A stretch of 64,000 nucleotides of DNA from Amaurobius ferox (Eukaryota; Arthropoda; Arachnida; Araneae; Amaurobiidae), in the NCBI GenBank assembly GCA_951213105.1, contig OX578153.1, forward strand, positions 57,830,520 through 57,894,519, given 5' to 3'. Both the position numbers and the translations under genes were made by a program. Positions 35,010 through 45,961 of the stretch are shown piece after piece; the stretch's first letter is position 1, and each line of letters begins with the position of its first letter. The notes under the pieces are model-generated. The model was not told the origin of the DNA. It was given only the letters and a program-made list of their open reading frames with translations, and did no database searches.

Positions 35010-35433
35010 ACGTGCTCTAAATGCGTCGCCAACGGCCCTACCGTGCTGAAAACACCGGTTCTCGTTAGATCACCGAAATCAAGCAGCATCGGGCGCGTTT
35101 AGTACTTGGGTGGGTGACCACCTGGGAACACCGCGTGTTGTTGGAAAATTTCGGGCTCGGTAGCCCGGTGGTTTGCGCGCTGGATTTGCACATTGCCACA
35201 ACTGCCGCCGTGTTCATGCGGAGTACGATCACGTTAAACATGTGGGTTCGTAAGTCCTTCCGAGAGGTTGGTGGTAGAGAAAGGAGGGTACGGGCCCTGT
35301 GGATGCCTCCCCCACTGGGTTCCGGTCTAAATTGTGTGGCACTTGCCGGCCGTCCAAACAGTTACCTTACACCTTTCTGGTAGGTCGGACGGTCTGGGTC
35401 TCAACAACAACAACAACAACGTGCTCTAAATGC
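35010..35433 (+). mobile_element. 5S rRNA/tRNA chimeric SINE, full length
   Basis: The 15-bp target duplication ACGTGCTCTAAATGC is at 35010-35024 and 35419-35433. The 5S-like head at 35028-35144 keeps pol III internal elements ('agcagcatcgggcgcg', 'gggtgggtgaccacctggga'). It is followed by a tRNA-like remnant with an A box ('ggtagcccggtggtttgcgcg') but no B box, then the common SINE body and a (CAA)n tail. It inserted at the edge of the foldback element, so it is younger. Confidence 0.9.
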
Positions 35434-35984
35434 TTTTTACCATGTAATGCAACGGATCTTTGGTGTTTAACGGTTAATAAATAATTGAAACACCGAAACG
35501 TAATAACTTATTAGTTAATATTAAAACAGAAAATCCAACATAAATAATCCAGTAAAAATATGTTCAAAGGCATTTGAAAGCAGGATATATTTACACATCA
35601 AATGAAATACAGAGCCAAATTAAATTTTAGAATGGGGAAGCTAGAGTAAGGTGTGTATATATATATGTGATCGATATACAATGCATGGAACTGCTGGTGA
35701 GTATACTAAAACTCTAAAAAACGTTCTGGATGGAATCAACGATAAAAACTCATTTAGAAAATACAATAAAATATTCAGAGAAGAAATACAAGTTCGAAAT
35801 TAATAAACCACAACAAAATTTGTGTTCTGTTTGTCGCCAAGGAATGGACATTATAAATTTCAGACATGTTGCAATACCTAACTCATCAAAATAATCAGGC
35901 ATCGAAGCTGAAATTGTGAGGAATTAAGCATTTATGGGTTACGTATCATACCATCATTGTTTGTTGGGGATTATTTATTGACTT
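35434..35984. other. No gene seen
   Basis: AT-rich; nothing recognised. Confidence 0.35.
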
Positions 35985-36705
35985 TAAATTTTAGTATCGG
36001 TCACATTAGCCATTGTGTTTGAAAACGACATTAGAACGGCAAAATCAGCCCAACCCAAGATGGGTACTTTTGGACACACACCAAAATTTTGTGCCCTATT
36101 TATCCTTAATCAGATGGTGGTGTGTTACCATTTCAAGTTATTCGACTTTTATAATGATATTTAGACCAGGAGACTAAGTAACTGTTGGTGAATCTGTTCC
36201 GGGAGGGTTCACACATTACACAGAAACTTTGAAGTTTTCAGTATAAAAATTGGACCCATGGGAAATGATACAACATTCGATGTATTGATAATACCTTGAT
36301 GACATCTCTGAACTGTTATTATCAATTCACAATTACTCTATAAATTCTGACATTAAAGAGAGTAAAGATAGCATAGGCACCTCAAAAGATATGGCATAGT
36401 ATCTCAAAAATAATAATTTCATTACTGCATTGTTCGTAACCTAATATTGAGTGGATTTTCCCAAATATTTTAGGGAAGTATAAATCACGTTGGATCATCT
36501 TGGATTGATTTGCGGAACATCAATCTAAGGAAGTATAAATCATCTTGGATTGATCTTATCGTCCAAGATGATCAATACTTCCTTGGATTGATTTTCTACA
36601 TCTTGGAAGTATAAATCATCTTGGATTGATTTTGTTGTCCTGCTGTTGTTTCCATACATAATGGCTAATGTGATCGATACTAGAATTTAAAGTGAATTAA
36701 AAACC
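35985..36705. repeat. Inverted-repeat element with central hairpin cluster
   Basis: 'taaattttagtatcggtcac' and onward (35988-36038) is inverted at 36645-36700. The centre (36475-36640) has several 'aagtataaatcatcttgga' repeats, including a hairpin at about 36530-36585 (GGAAGTATAAATCATCTTGGA against TCCAAGATGATCAATACTTCC). It may be a non-autonomous DNA transposon. No target duplication was recognised. Confidence 0.55.
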
Positions 36706-38100
36706 CTTACGAGCTTTCATCAGTCCTTAATTTCATCAGTGTTGGTTGACTATTTTGGTGTGTGGAGGCATTTCAACATACACGAAATTTATGATGTCCA
36801 TTTTTACGAGACAAACCGAAAACATATTTAACTGTGATTAGTGAATCTTTAGAATGGAATATATCAAAAGTGGCTTATCTTTTGTTTATTAATCCCTAAA
36901 CTCCATTTCTTCTCAGAACAAACACATCGCTTGTATCTACATTTGTGAAATGAGTTTTATTGTTTGAATAGACTCACTGCAATTTTTTCTTTCAGACATT
37001 TTTATCCTCTACATAAAAAAGAAAAGTCCTTACTTGTTATAAAATGTCCTACCACCTGTGGAGGAATACATTTTTACCTGTTAAATCTCATCATTCCACT
37101 CTCTTAACATTGCCCCTGATGTTGACATCTCTCAAATATTTGCACATTCTATTGTTATAGCTTCCGCAAAAGAAAAAATGCTAACACTGTTATAGTCGAG
37201 GAAAACTTCGCATTTTAGGCTCACGTAATTCTATTAGTTGAAATAAACGTTTCTCGAATGGAAGGATTCAAAAAGGAATGGGAGTGCTTTATCCACTCAC
37301 GGGATTTTGCATATTTTCTTTGTCTATCTGGATGTGTATAATGCTCCAAGCGAGTGAATATATTTTTTTACTATTTTATAAACGTTTCAAACTTCAAACT
37401 CTACTTTTTAATTTGCCACCAGGGAATTTTCTTCGTAACTTTCACCAATGGTTACGTTAGTGTTTATTAATTTCATATATTTTTTTTTATTACTTTTATA
37501 AACTAAAACTTTCGAAAAAAAAATTAAAGTCGTTGGAGCCAAAATGGTTTTGTGTGAATAACGCGTTGTAAATTAAAATAATAAAATATCAAAATTATGA
37601 CCACTATATTTCGAAAATTCAGAACCTGATTTGATGAACCTGAACCTGATTGATGGTCCAGTTATATGTTCTTGAAGGGTTTCTTCGAAATGGTTTTGTA
37701 TGAATACCGTCTTGTAAATTGAAATAATAAAATATATAATAACATACATAAATAATAAAATATATTACCTTATAAATGTTATTCGTGGTTAATGCTACAG
37801 TTCATATTAATTAAATGTATGATAAAACCTATATGAGACATATTCGTTCAGTTGCAAAATCCTAGACTTGTTTAATTCCATCTTTTGAATCCAAGGCCTT
37901 ATGTGTAATTATGTGTTTAAGACAAAGCTGCAAGCTAACTTAAACACTTCAACTGGGTGAATTTTTTAATTTAATCCTTGCAGAATCGGGTTAGGACACC
38001 AATTTTTCGTTCCTGGTTTGATCAATGCCAGATACAAACCTGAATTGACAGCAATGCAATTCGTGTGTCAATCAAAATTTATAATTATTTAATCCTGACT
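36706..38100. other. AT-rich DNA with a small duplication
   Basis: 'atggttttgtgtgaata..gttgtaaattaaaataataaaatat' near 37543 recurs near 37690, a direct duplication of about 145 bp. No gene supported. Confidence 0.4.
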
Positions 38101-39172
38101 TTAATCGTATATTATTTAAATAATAATCATTATGTGTTTAGTTAATATTACAATGGGGTTTAAAGTTATTACAATAAAAATAAAGTTATAAAAATATTAC
38201 AATTTTTAAAGTTTGTAACTAACATTCTATTTATTGCTCGTCTTTCTATCCAAACATCGACGAATTTCCTATTAGGCCAAATAGGTCCCAAATTTAGAAT
38301 TATTTATTCCTGACTTTAACCTTAAGTTATTTAAATAATAATCATTGCATCTGTTTAGTTAATATTACAATGGGGTTTAAAGTTATTACAATAAAAAAAA
38401 AATCTGATGTGGGCAGCACATGACTTTCCTTATATAATGCAATGAATTTACTACTTTTCCAGCAAAAAATAGCTTATTCTTATAGTAGATACTTATATTC
38501 TTTTCAAGATATTGAATTTTTGTCAATTAGTCGTCATTTTCCTTGATTCAACGTTATTTTTAACCATTTGGCGATATTTTTGTTAATTTGGCAACATTTA
38601 AAAAAGTCGCCAAATTGGCGACATTCCGCCAAGTTCGTCGCCAAAATGCCGCCAGGCGTTATGGAAGGAGAAATATAAGTTAATCTTATAGCAGATAAAT
38701 GACTATTTGCGTTCAAATACAAAAGTATTACTCTAAGTATCTTTTCTCATGAATGGAACGAGCTACATCCATGAAAATGATGTCACCAAACTGATCGCAT
38801 GATATTACATATGAAAAGTGAACATGTTTCTCAACAGTTAATATATTTTTTTTAATTTGTGGGATTTTTTGATAAATTTATTTGAAAAATGTGCAATATC
38901 TCGAGAACAGTTCGTGCCAGAGTTCTAAAGTTTATGTCAATCGTTTTCTAAGGAAAAAGCACATAAGAGATGTCTATTTGCGTAATTATATTAAAGGTTT
39001 TGATTTTTTGATGATTTTTTCAAAATTTCACTCGAAAATTTAGGGGAGTTCTGAACATTCGATTGCATTTAAAAACAATAGGCTTCCAGTATTGACGGAT
39101 TGTGATTTTTGTACTAAATTTCATTCGAATCGCTCCATTCGTTCGTGAGATATCGTCTCCACAGACTCACTG

Positions 39173-39203
<31 letters not shown>

Positions 39204-39450
39204 GACATCCCCTCAAAAACGTCTTATTCGTGATTAGAGATGCTTAAAACGTGCTCTCCCGTCGAAAACTCGAATTCGAATTTTCGACCCCGTCACAATA
39301 CTTTCCTTATACATTATGTATATAAGGAAATAATAAAATTATAAAAATATTTCAATTTTTAGAGTTTGTAACTAATATTCTATCGTTCCTCTTTCTATTC
39401 TAACATCGACGAATTTCCCATTATAGGCCCAATAGGTCTGTTGATCTGTA
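38101..39450. repeat. Local duplication, second copy interrupted by a family C element
   Basis: 38101-38290 ('tgactttaa..attatttaaataataatcatt..', 'ttacaatggggtttaaagttattacaataaaa', 'gtttgtaactaa', 'acatcgacgaatttcc') is repeated at 38320-38402 plus 39332-39425. The second copy is split by the element at 38403-39331, so the first copy is the pre-insertion (empty) site. Confidence 0.8.
38403..39331 (+). mobile_element. Terminal-hairpin element, family C, copy 4
   Basis: Starts TCTGATGTGGGCAGCACATG and ends in the hairpin 39300-39331 (CTTTCCTTAT...ATAAGGAAA). Contains (CA)n at 39174-39200 and the 3' block 'gtcgaaaactcgaattcgaatttt'. Compared with the empty copy, no flanking duplication is needed beyond an A-run, consistent with insertion without target duplication. 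Confidence 0.8.
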
Positions 39451-40305
39451 AACATAGCGATAGATTTATATGAACAGCAACCAATTTTCTGACTTGAGAT
39501 TATAAATATCAGAAGAGGAAATGATATCCTTTAAATTGATTGAAAAATGGAATATAAAAAATGAAATAAGAGTGAAATGGGTATCTAAATATGTAGGAGC
39601 ATTTATTATAATATGTGCGGAAAATGTGAAATATGATTCGGAACAGGAAGTTAGGAATCATATATATGTTATCAGAAACAAATCTTTTTCGTGATATTAA
39701 ATTCAGAGTATTCTGATTTTATGCATTTCAGTCTACCTTGGTCTTATAAATAATGATACTTGCATATAAATGATACTTTATGTAGTTTATTAGAGCGTAA
39801 TTTAAGATTTTACATAAATGTTTAAATCATAAAATGATTGAAATCTGTAATTCTGAATCCTCCTGTAGCTAAAACATTATTGTATAAGTAATTCAAATCA
39901 TCTCTGGAAACAAATAAAAATATACATAGCGAGAAATTTTAAATTCATTTATTTTTTTATTTTATTTCGAAAAACTTATCGTTGAAAGCAATCATGAGTG
40001 GAAAAATATGATTGAACGCAGAGTCATAAAATACTGTTAAATTATTTTTCTCGTTACAATGTTTATTTCGTTCATCACAATGTTTGTACTACAATGCCGT
40101 TGATTCTAAAATGATGAAAAGGTCTTACTTGTCGGAGTAAGTTTGTGGTATTATGGACAAAGTCGCGATGTTTAATAAAAATAAGCCGCAAGTTCGATCT
40201 AGTTCGATCTAGTTTCGCTCTAGTTCGATCGGGAGGTTTTTCTTTTACGCTGCTTGTTTGTTACGGTGAAAAAAAAAAAAAAAAACATTTATAGAACGTT
40301 CTTTC
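39451..40305. other. No gene seen
   Basis: AT-rich. A short GTTCGATCTA-type repeat lies at 40190-40230 and an A-run at 40268-40285. Confidence 0.4.
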
Positions 40306-40634
40306 ACACTCCTTCGCACCGCGTGCTGTTGGCTGCTGAACACCGCGTACTGTTGGCACTTTTCGGGCGCGGTAGCTCGGTGGTTTGCGCGCTGGACTTG
40401 CACGCTGCCACAACTGCCGCCGTGTTCATGTGAAGTACGATCACATTAAACATGTGGGTCCGTAAGTCCTTCCGAGAGGTTGGTGGTAGGGGAAGGAGGG
40501 TACGGTCCCTTTGGATGCCTCCCCCACAGGGTTCCGGTCTAAATTGGGTGGCACTTCCCGGCCGTCCAAACAGTTACCTTTCACCTTTCTGGTAGGTCGG
40601 ACGGTCTGGGTCTCAACAACAACACTCCTTCGCA
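40306..40634 (+). mobile_element. 5S/tRNA chimeric SINE, 5'-truncated
   Basis: Starts inside the 3' end of the 5S-like part ('accgcgtgctgttggc', present twice with a short variant between, 40319-40362). It continues through the B-box-less tRNA remnant and body to a CAACAAC tail at about 40621. Flanked by ACACTCCTTCGCA (about 40307-40319 and 40622-40634). Confidence 0.8.
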
Positions 40635-41346
40635 TGAGCCAACGGCCGTACCGTGTTGAAAACACCGGTTCTCGTTAGATCACCGAAGTCAGGCAGCATC
40701 GGGCGCAGTTAGTACTTGGGTGGGTGACCACCTGGGAACACCGCGTGCTGTTGGCACATTTCGGGCGCGGTAGCCCGGTAGTTTGCGCGCTGGATTTGCA
40801 CGCTGCCACAACTGCCTCCGTGTTCATGCGGAGTACGATCACGTTAAACATGTGGGTCCGTAAGTCCTTCCGATAGGTTGGTGGTAGAGGGAGGAGGGTA
40901 CGGTCCCTGTGAATGCCTCCCCCACTGGGTTCCCTTCTAAATTGGGTGGCACTTCCCGGCCGTCCAAACAGTTACCTTACACCTTTCTGATAGGGGGCGC
41001 GGTAGCCCATTGGTTAGCGCGCTGGAGTTGCACTCGGTAGGCCCGGGTTCGATTCCAGCCACTGCCAAAACTGCCGCCGTGTTCATGCGGAGAACGATCA
41101 CGTTAAACATGTGGGTCCGAAAGTCCTTCCGAGAGGTTGGTGGTAGGGGAAGGAGGGTACGGTCCCTGTGGATGCCTCCCCCACTGGGTTCCGGTCTAAA
41201 TTGGGTGGCACTTCCCGACCGTCCAAACAGTTACCTTACACCTTTCTGGTAGGTCGGACGGTCTGGGTTTCAACAACAACAACAACACCTTTCTGATAGG
41301 TCGGACGGTCTGAGTCTCAATAACAACAACAACACTCCATCGCATG
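40622..41346 (+). mobile_element. 5S/tRNA chimeric SINE split by a nested SINE
   Basis: The full 5S-like head (40638-40754), B-box-less tRNA remnant and body run to 40994, are interrupted, and resume at 41301-41331 with a (CAA)n tail. The outer target duplication ACACTCCTTCGCATG (40622-40636) against ACACTCCATCGCATG (41332-41346) matches at 14 of 15 positions. It landed in the duplicated target of the preceding SINE. Confidence 0.85.
40979..41300 (+). mobile_element. Nested tRNA-headed SINE (A and B boxes intact)
   Basis: Inserted into the body of the chimeric SINE. The 16-bp target duplication ACACCTTTCTGATAGG is at 40979-40994 and 41285-41300. The head has TAGCCCATTGGTTAGCGCG (A box) and GGTTCGATTCC (B box). 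The tail is (CAA)n. This copy has the tRNA promoter and not the 5S head. Confidence 0.9.
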
Positions 41347-41408
41347 CTCTCCCGGCCACACACTAAACTGCCGTAAGCCCTAGGATTGGCTGTGTGGGTT
41401 GCGCCTTC

Positions 41409-41729
41409 AACACTCATTCGCATTTAGGGCGCGGTAGCCCAGTGGTTAGCTCTCGGGAGTTGCACTCGGTAGGCCCGGGTTCGATTTCCGCCTTTGCTAA
41501 AACTGCCGCCGTGTTCAAGCGGAGTACGATCACGTTAAACATGTGGATCCGTAAGTCCTTCCGAGAGGTTGGTGGTAGGGGAAGGAGGGTACGGTCCCTG
41601 TGGATGCCTCCTCCACTGGGTTCCGGTCTAAATTGGGTGGCACTTCCCGGCCGTCCAAACAGATACCCTACACCTTTCTGGTGGGTCGGACGGTCTGGGT
41701 CTCAACAACAACAACACTGCTTTGCTTTT
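41409..41729 (+). mobile_element. tRNA-headed SINE, full length
   Basis: Body 41427-41713 with A box (TAGCCCAGTGG), B box (GGTTCGATTTCC, one change) and a CAACAACAAC tail. The flanks AACACTCATTCGCATTT and AACACTGCTTTGCTTTT may be a decayed target duplication. Confidence 0.8.
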
Positions 41730-42454
41730 GTAGTGCGTACCTGAGAGCTGAACACCGAGCTTTAAAGGTGCACTATTACAGTCGATTGCTAAGGCAAATA
41801 AAGATTATTAGTACATAACGTTATTATTAGGAAGATAACGTGTACCTCGTGTACTTAGAGAACTGAAATTTAACATTCTACTGCATTGTATTATAGATGC
41901 ATGTCATAGATGCATAAGTACCAGTCTTTCTTTTGATCTATGCTACTATTGACAAGAACTCTTTCTGAGTTTGTTTAACCATATATGTAAATCTAGGAGT
42001 AACAAATATAACACTCTCTAGGAGCGGCAAATATAATAGTATCTAGGCTCAGTAAATGCAGCAGTCTATACAAGCGGAGGCATATGCATTTGTAGTCTAT
42101 AATTGACAGATACTATATTTGAGCTTAAAGAAGCACATATGTATTAGATTGGACCATTTAGTAAGATGGATGAACTTATGAGAATAAAATTGTACGTTTG
42201 ATATTTCGACAAATTTATTCTGCTATAAACGACGATTTTGGATTTGTTCATAGAACAAACGTACAATAAGAGGTCACTTTTTATTTAAAAATGTATTAAT
42301 TTCTTTTTGGGCAGCTTTTATTCTTATCAGATATGGGGTTGCCTCCCTCAAATAAGGAACAACCCTGACAAAGTCGCGTCTAAGCACCAGAGCATTGTCC
42401 AATCTCTCTTTCTTCCCATGATGTTTTGCAATGTGAGTTGGCGAGAACTTCTCT
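41730..42454. other. No gene seen
   Basis: AT-rich, with degenerate 'ctctaggagcggcaaatataa' short repeats at 41990-42070. Confidence 0.4.
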
Positions 42455-42600
42455 CACATTGCTCATTTGCTGCAACAATGACATAACTAAAAATGTTAGC
42501 GTTTTTGCGTTATTGAAATAGAACGAATGTACTTTTACTTTAAACTTCTGTTCTGGAAATTCATGATCATTCAGTTTTCTCGTTGTTGCAGCAAATAACC
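42455..42600. repeat. Short inverted repeat
   Basis: 'catttgctgcaacaatgac' (about 42464-42482) is inverted at about 42580-42597 ('tcgttgttgcagcaaata'), with about 100 bp between. Possibly a small MITE; no target duplication was identified. Confidence 0.45.
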
Positions 42601-42659
42601 GATATGATAGCTACCACTATCTTTGTTTGCAAGGAAAACGTCCCGTTCCTAACAGCAAT

Positions 42660-43015
42660 TTTTTTCACAGTGACGTAAGATGTACGGCACACAGCGACTT
42701 TGAGACGTCACTGGACGTCGCAGAACGTCTCGGCAATGTCATATTGAGGTCACAACGACGTCATTTTGGTCATTTTCATGGTCGTTTGTGACGTCGCATA
42801 TTAACTTGTTTGTGACGTCATATTGCAGTTATTGTAATGTCGTCACATTGTTACGTGTTAATTAAATTGTGGAAACGTCACAGAATATAGTCACAATGAA
42901 GTTACAAAATTACAAATACATACAGAAGTCACACATATAATGTCACATTGTGACCCAGGTGTCACGTGACTAAACGTCACTGTCACACATGTGACGATCT
43001 TTTCTGTGAGGGTAG
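42660..43015. repeat. GTCAC/GACGTC-dense block
   Basis: About sixteen GTCAC or GTGAC pentamers by eye in about 350 bp, several inside GACGTC or TGACGTCA palindromes. The edges read TCACAGTGACG on the left and, inverted on the right, TCACAGAAAAGATCGTCAC. It could be a MITE with repeated terminal-type motifs or a cluster of CRE-like bZIP sites. The sequence alone does not decide. Confidence 0.5.
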
Positions 43016-43335
43016 CGGATCTATTTCTGAATGCTCTAGTTGCATTAGTGGGTATGTGTGGTAAAATCATAAATCCGTCTATGACTCAAACATTGTAAGA
43101 CACATGTTTTTCTAGTAAAAATTTGAATACCTCAAGACAAATTCTATCACTTCTATACTTTTAGCTGCATCCTACATTTCTTCATATCACAAATCTGTCA
43201 TGCAGAGCTCAGTTTTACCCGGAACATCATGTATGACAAATCCAAGAAACATTTGCCTCCCAATTAGTTCCTTAGACCTTCCCCTCTTCTTCAATCTTGC
43301 GCGTGAAATCATGTGTGACATGTCTGTCATTTTCT

Positions 43336-43620
43336 AGTCACATCCAACCTTGTAATTAGAAACACCCCTAAAATCCCTCACTGAGAATTTTTGCGGAGGG
43401 CCTTTTTTTCGTTTTTTGCTACCCTGTGATGACATACGGGGACGGTATAATGCCCCGCCTTCCTGTTTGTGTAGCGCTGGATTATCGTTTAGCACCTTCC
43501 AAAATCTCACTCCAAGTGGATAGAAGTATAAATCTCCGGGTCTCCGCAGATGGTCCAACGACCCCATTGGTATCATGAATTGGGACTGTGGGCCCCAAAG
43601 GGTGATCCTGGATGTAAGAA
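43336..43620 (-). other. GC-richer block with 80-codon minus frame
   Basis: The minus frame at 43334-43576 (MIPMGSLDHL..., including KQEGGALYRPRM and SQGSKKRKKGPP) stands out from the AT-rich flanks and has a CG-containing, proline- and lysine-rich end. I do not recognise a family. It may be part of an unidentified repeat. Evidence for translation is only the open frame. Confidence 0.2.
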
Positions 43621-44084
43621 TGTTTTCTTAAAGAATAGTGTACTGTGTTTTGACAAGGTTAGATTATTTTTCTTCTGGATTTTGCAGAATCTTTTTCAGT
43701 CGGCAGTATAGAATCTTATTCTGTGGAATTATCTCAGAAAATTTCATAAAGTAGTTAGCTATTAATCATTTACTTCAGCTTTTAATCACATTTTGTGGTC
43801 TTTTGATCAGTAGCAAACCTGGCCATATTTTTAGAATTTCGATCCATCACATGATTTACTCTGCAGATCAACAAATATTTATATCCGCTGTAAACGGCAC
43901 AAATTAGAACTGTCTTATAATTAAAGCTTAATGAAAATTTGAAATTATCTGTTTCAACGAGCAAAAATAAGAATATCAAACCATAAGCGTAGCAAAAAAA
44001 TAAGGTTATGTCCACATCTCCCAATGGCAAAAAAAAAAAAAAAAAAAAAAATAAATAAAATAAAATAAATTACAAAATTTCCCT
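43621..44084. other. No gene seen
   Basis: AT-rich; A-run at 44030-44050. Confidence 0.35.
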
Positions 44085-44600
44085 TAGGGTCTATAATAGA
44101 AAATGAAATATAACACTGTAAACTTCACTATTCAGTCACGCCTCATTTTCGACAGTGGAGGAAAGGGGGAGTTAATCTAAATTTCATAAGTTCTCCATAG
44201 GATTGTGGGGCTATTCTTGCGTCACTCACTGCTACGAAAGATATCCCCGATTATACATTCAGGTCCCGAAGAATTCTTTTGGCCTAATGGTTATAATGAG
44301 AGATCGCCAAGTGTGAATCCTGTCCCCCACCAACGGGAAACTGCGTCCCCCACAGGGTCCATATATAGTAAAACGAAATATAGTACTGTAACTGCCTCCT
44401 CAGGCAGTAATTCTCCGATAGTGACTCAAACAGGTAGTGAATTTCAAACTTCATAATTAGAGGATGGAGAGCTTGAGATTCGTAGTTTCCCTTTGGCTGA
44501 ATAATTGCAGAAGTTTTCCATTCCATAGTGTCTAAATTTGAAAACGAAATGAAGCAGTGTTTTTGGTTACATTGTAAATAACATTTCATGGAGAGGGCAT
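44085..44600. repeat. Degenerate tandem repeat, about 270-bp period
   Basis: 'gggtctataatagaaaatgaaatataacactgtaa' (about 44086) resembles 'gggtccatatatagtaaaacgaaatatagtactgtaa' (about 44356), and more weakly about 44528. Non-coding. Confidence 0.4.
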
Positions 44601-45124
44601 AGCACGTAAATTTCATAATGTATAATATTCGTGGAATGTATTATTCTTGCACACACAAGCAAAAAAATATCCATAAGAATATTTCTCAAACAGTTATCAA
44701 ATTCCGCGTTTATCAGGCACCATGCTACTCATCTGATCTTACATGACTTTCAAAAGACAGAGATGATGTAATATCAAACCATTTATGTCTACATGTTTAT
44801 GTATTAATTTTCCAAGAGATTCCGCAAGAGATAAATGCGAAGCTTACTAGCAGAGATCATATTTCTTTCAACGCCTACTCACGGTCCAACCTAAAATAAA
44901 AACTGAATTGCTGACTGTTTGATTTGACCGATAAGGGTTGTTAAAATAGAGATGAAATCTCTTTTGTCAACAGTGGTGTCTTCATCTTTTCTTTTTATTT
45001 ACCTTTTTCCGGTATGTATACTATTAAGTATTTTAGTTGCATAAGCATTTTATTTGCACCAAATGCATTTTTCTCTCATACCTAAAATTTATGCTAGTGG
45101 TTCTCAAGCTTTAAATTACGAGGT
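44601..45124. other. No gene seen
   Basis: AT-rich sequence. Confidence 0.35.
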
Positions 45125-45690
45125 ACGTTGTGTGTCTCTGTTTCGATAGTTTGAAGGACACGCCACATTCTTTGCAGAGTACACTTGTCTAATGAGAGCT
45201 TGCAATATCGTCCCAGTAATTTAACGGTAGAGCGTCGGCTGGCCAGTTCAGAGATCGAGGGTTCGATTTCCGATATGGGCAACAAGGTTCTTTACAATGA
45301 CGCCCGAACAAATCAACCCTGTAGGTTAGGGCAAAGATATCGGAGGCCTGAAATTGACCCTAGTACGACTAGCACAGATTCAGTGGACTTTGGAATAGTG
45401 AGCGCCGATTTCAAATTGAGAAGATAACGACCACGTACGTTACTAACCTTGGTAAAAATAGTAGTAGCAGGAGGTTAATATGAGGTAAAAATAGCAGGAG
45501 GTGGTCAGTCAGATTGTCAGTTGCCCGCCAATCTGACATTAGAGGGTGAGGAATGCACTGTCCACTTCAACGATAAGAGCTTGCAATTTCGTCCCAGTAG
45601 CTCAACGGTAGGACGTCGGCTAGCCAGTTCGGAGATCCAGGGTTCGATTCCCGGTTGGGACATCAATGTTCTTTACATCTTCATCCCCTA
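45125..45690 (+). repeat. tRNA-derived repeat, family S2, with two tRNA-like cores
   Basis: Cores at about 45213-45280 and 45593-45662 lie 380 bp apart. The second has A box TAGCTCAACGGTAGG, B box GGGTTCGATTCCC, and possible acceptor pairing GTCCCA..TGGGAC. Between them is the S2 body ('gaacaaatcaaccctgtaggtta', 'tcggaggcctgaa', 'gatttcaaattgaga', 'ggtggtcagtcagattgtcag', 'gataagagcttgcaatttcg'). This gives a tandem or dimeric arrangement. Confidence 0.7.
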
Positions 45691-45961
45691 CACAAACACT
45701 GGCCTCTTTTTCCCCATGTAACATCAAGTTTATGTCTTGAAAATTGTTACAGTTATAGTTTTGAAAGATAAATTTAGAAAGGGGGAATGTTTTAAAATAT
45801 GTAACTGAGGTATGAAGTGAATCCTTACGAAACTTTTTCAGAATTAAATTGATATTCCATATTGTTTCGTCTTCTTCTGTCACAATCTATATTAGATTAT
45901 AAAAAATATGTCTTTATCAGCTTTTTTTTCAATTAGTTCTTTAAAAATATAATTAAGTTGA

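Noticed and set aside
35028..35144. Functional 5S rRNA gene (also 40638 and 50321)
   Set aside because: Each copy is fused directly to the tRNA-like/SINE body, lacks a T-run terminator after the 5S end, shares substitutions with the others and is bounded by SINE target duplications.
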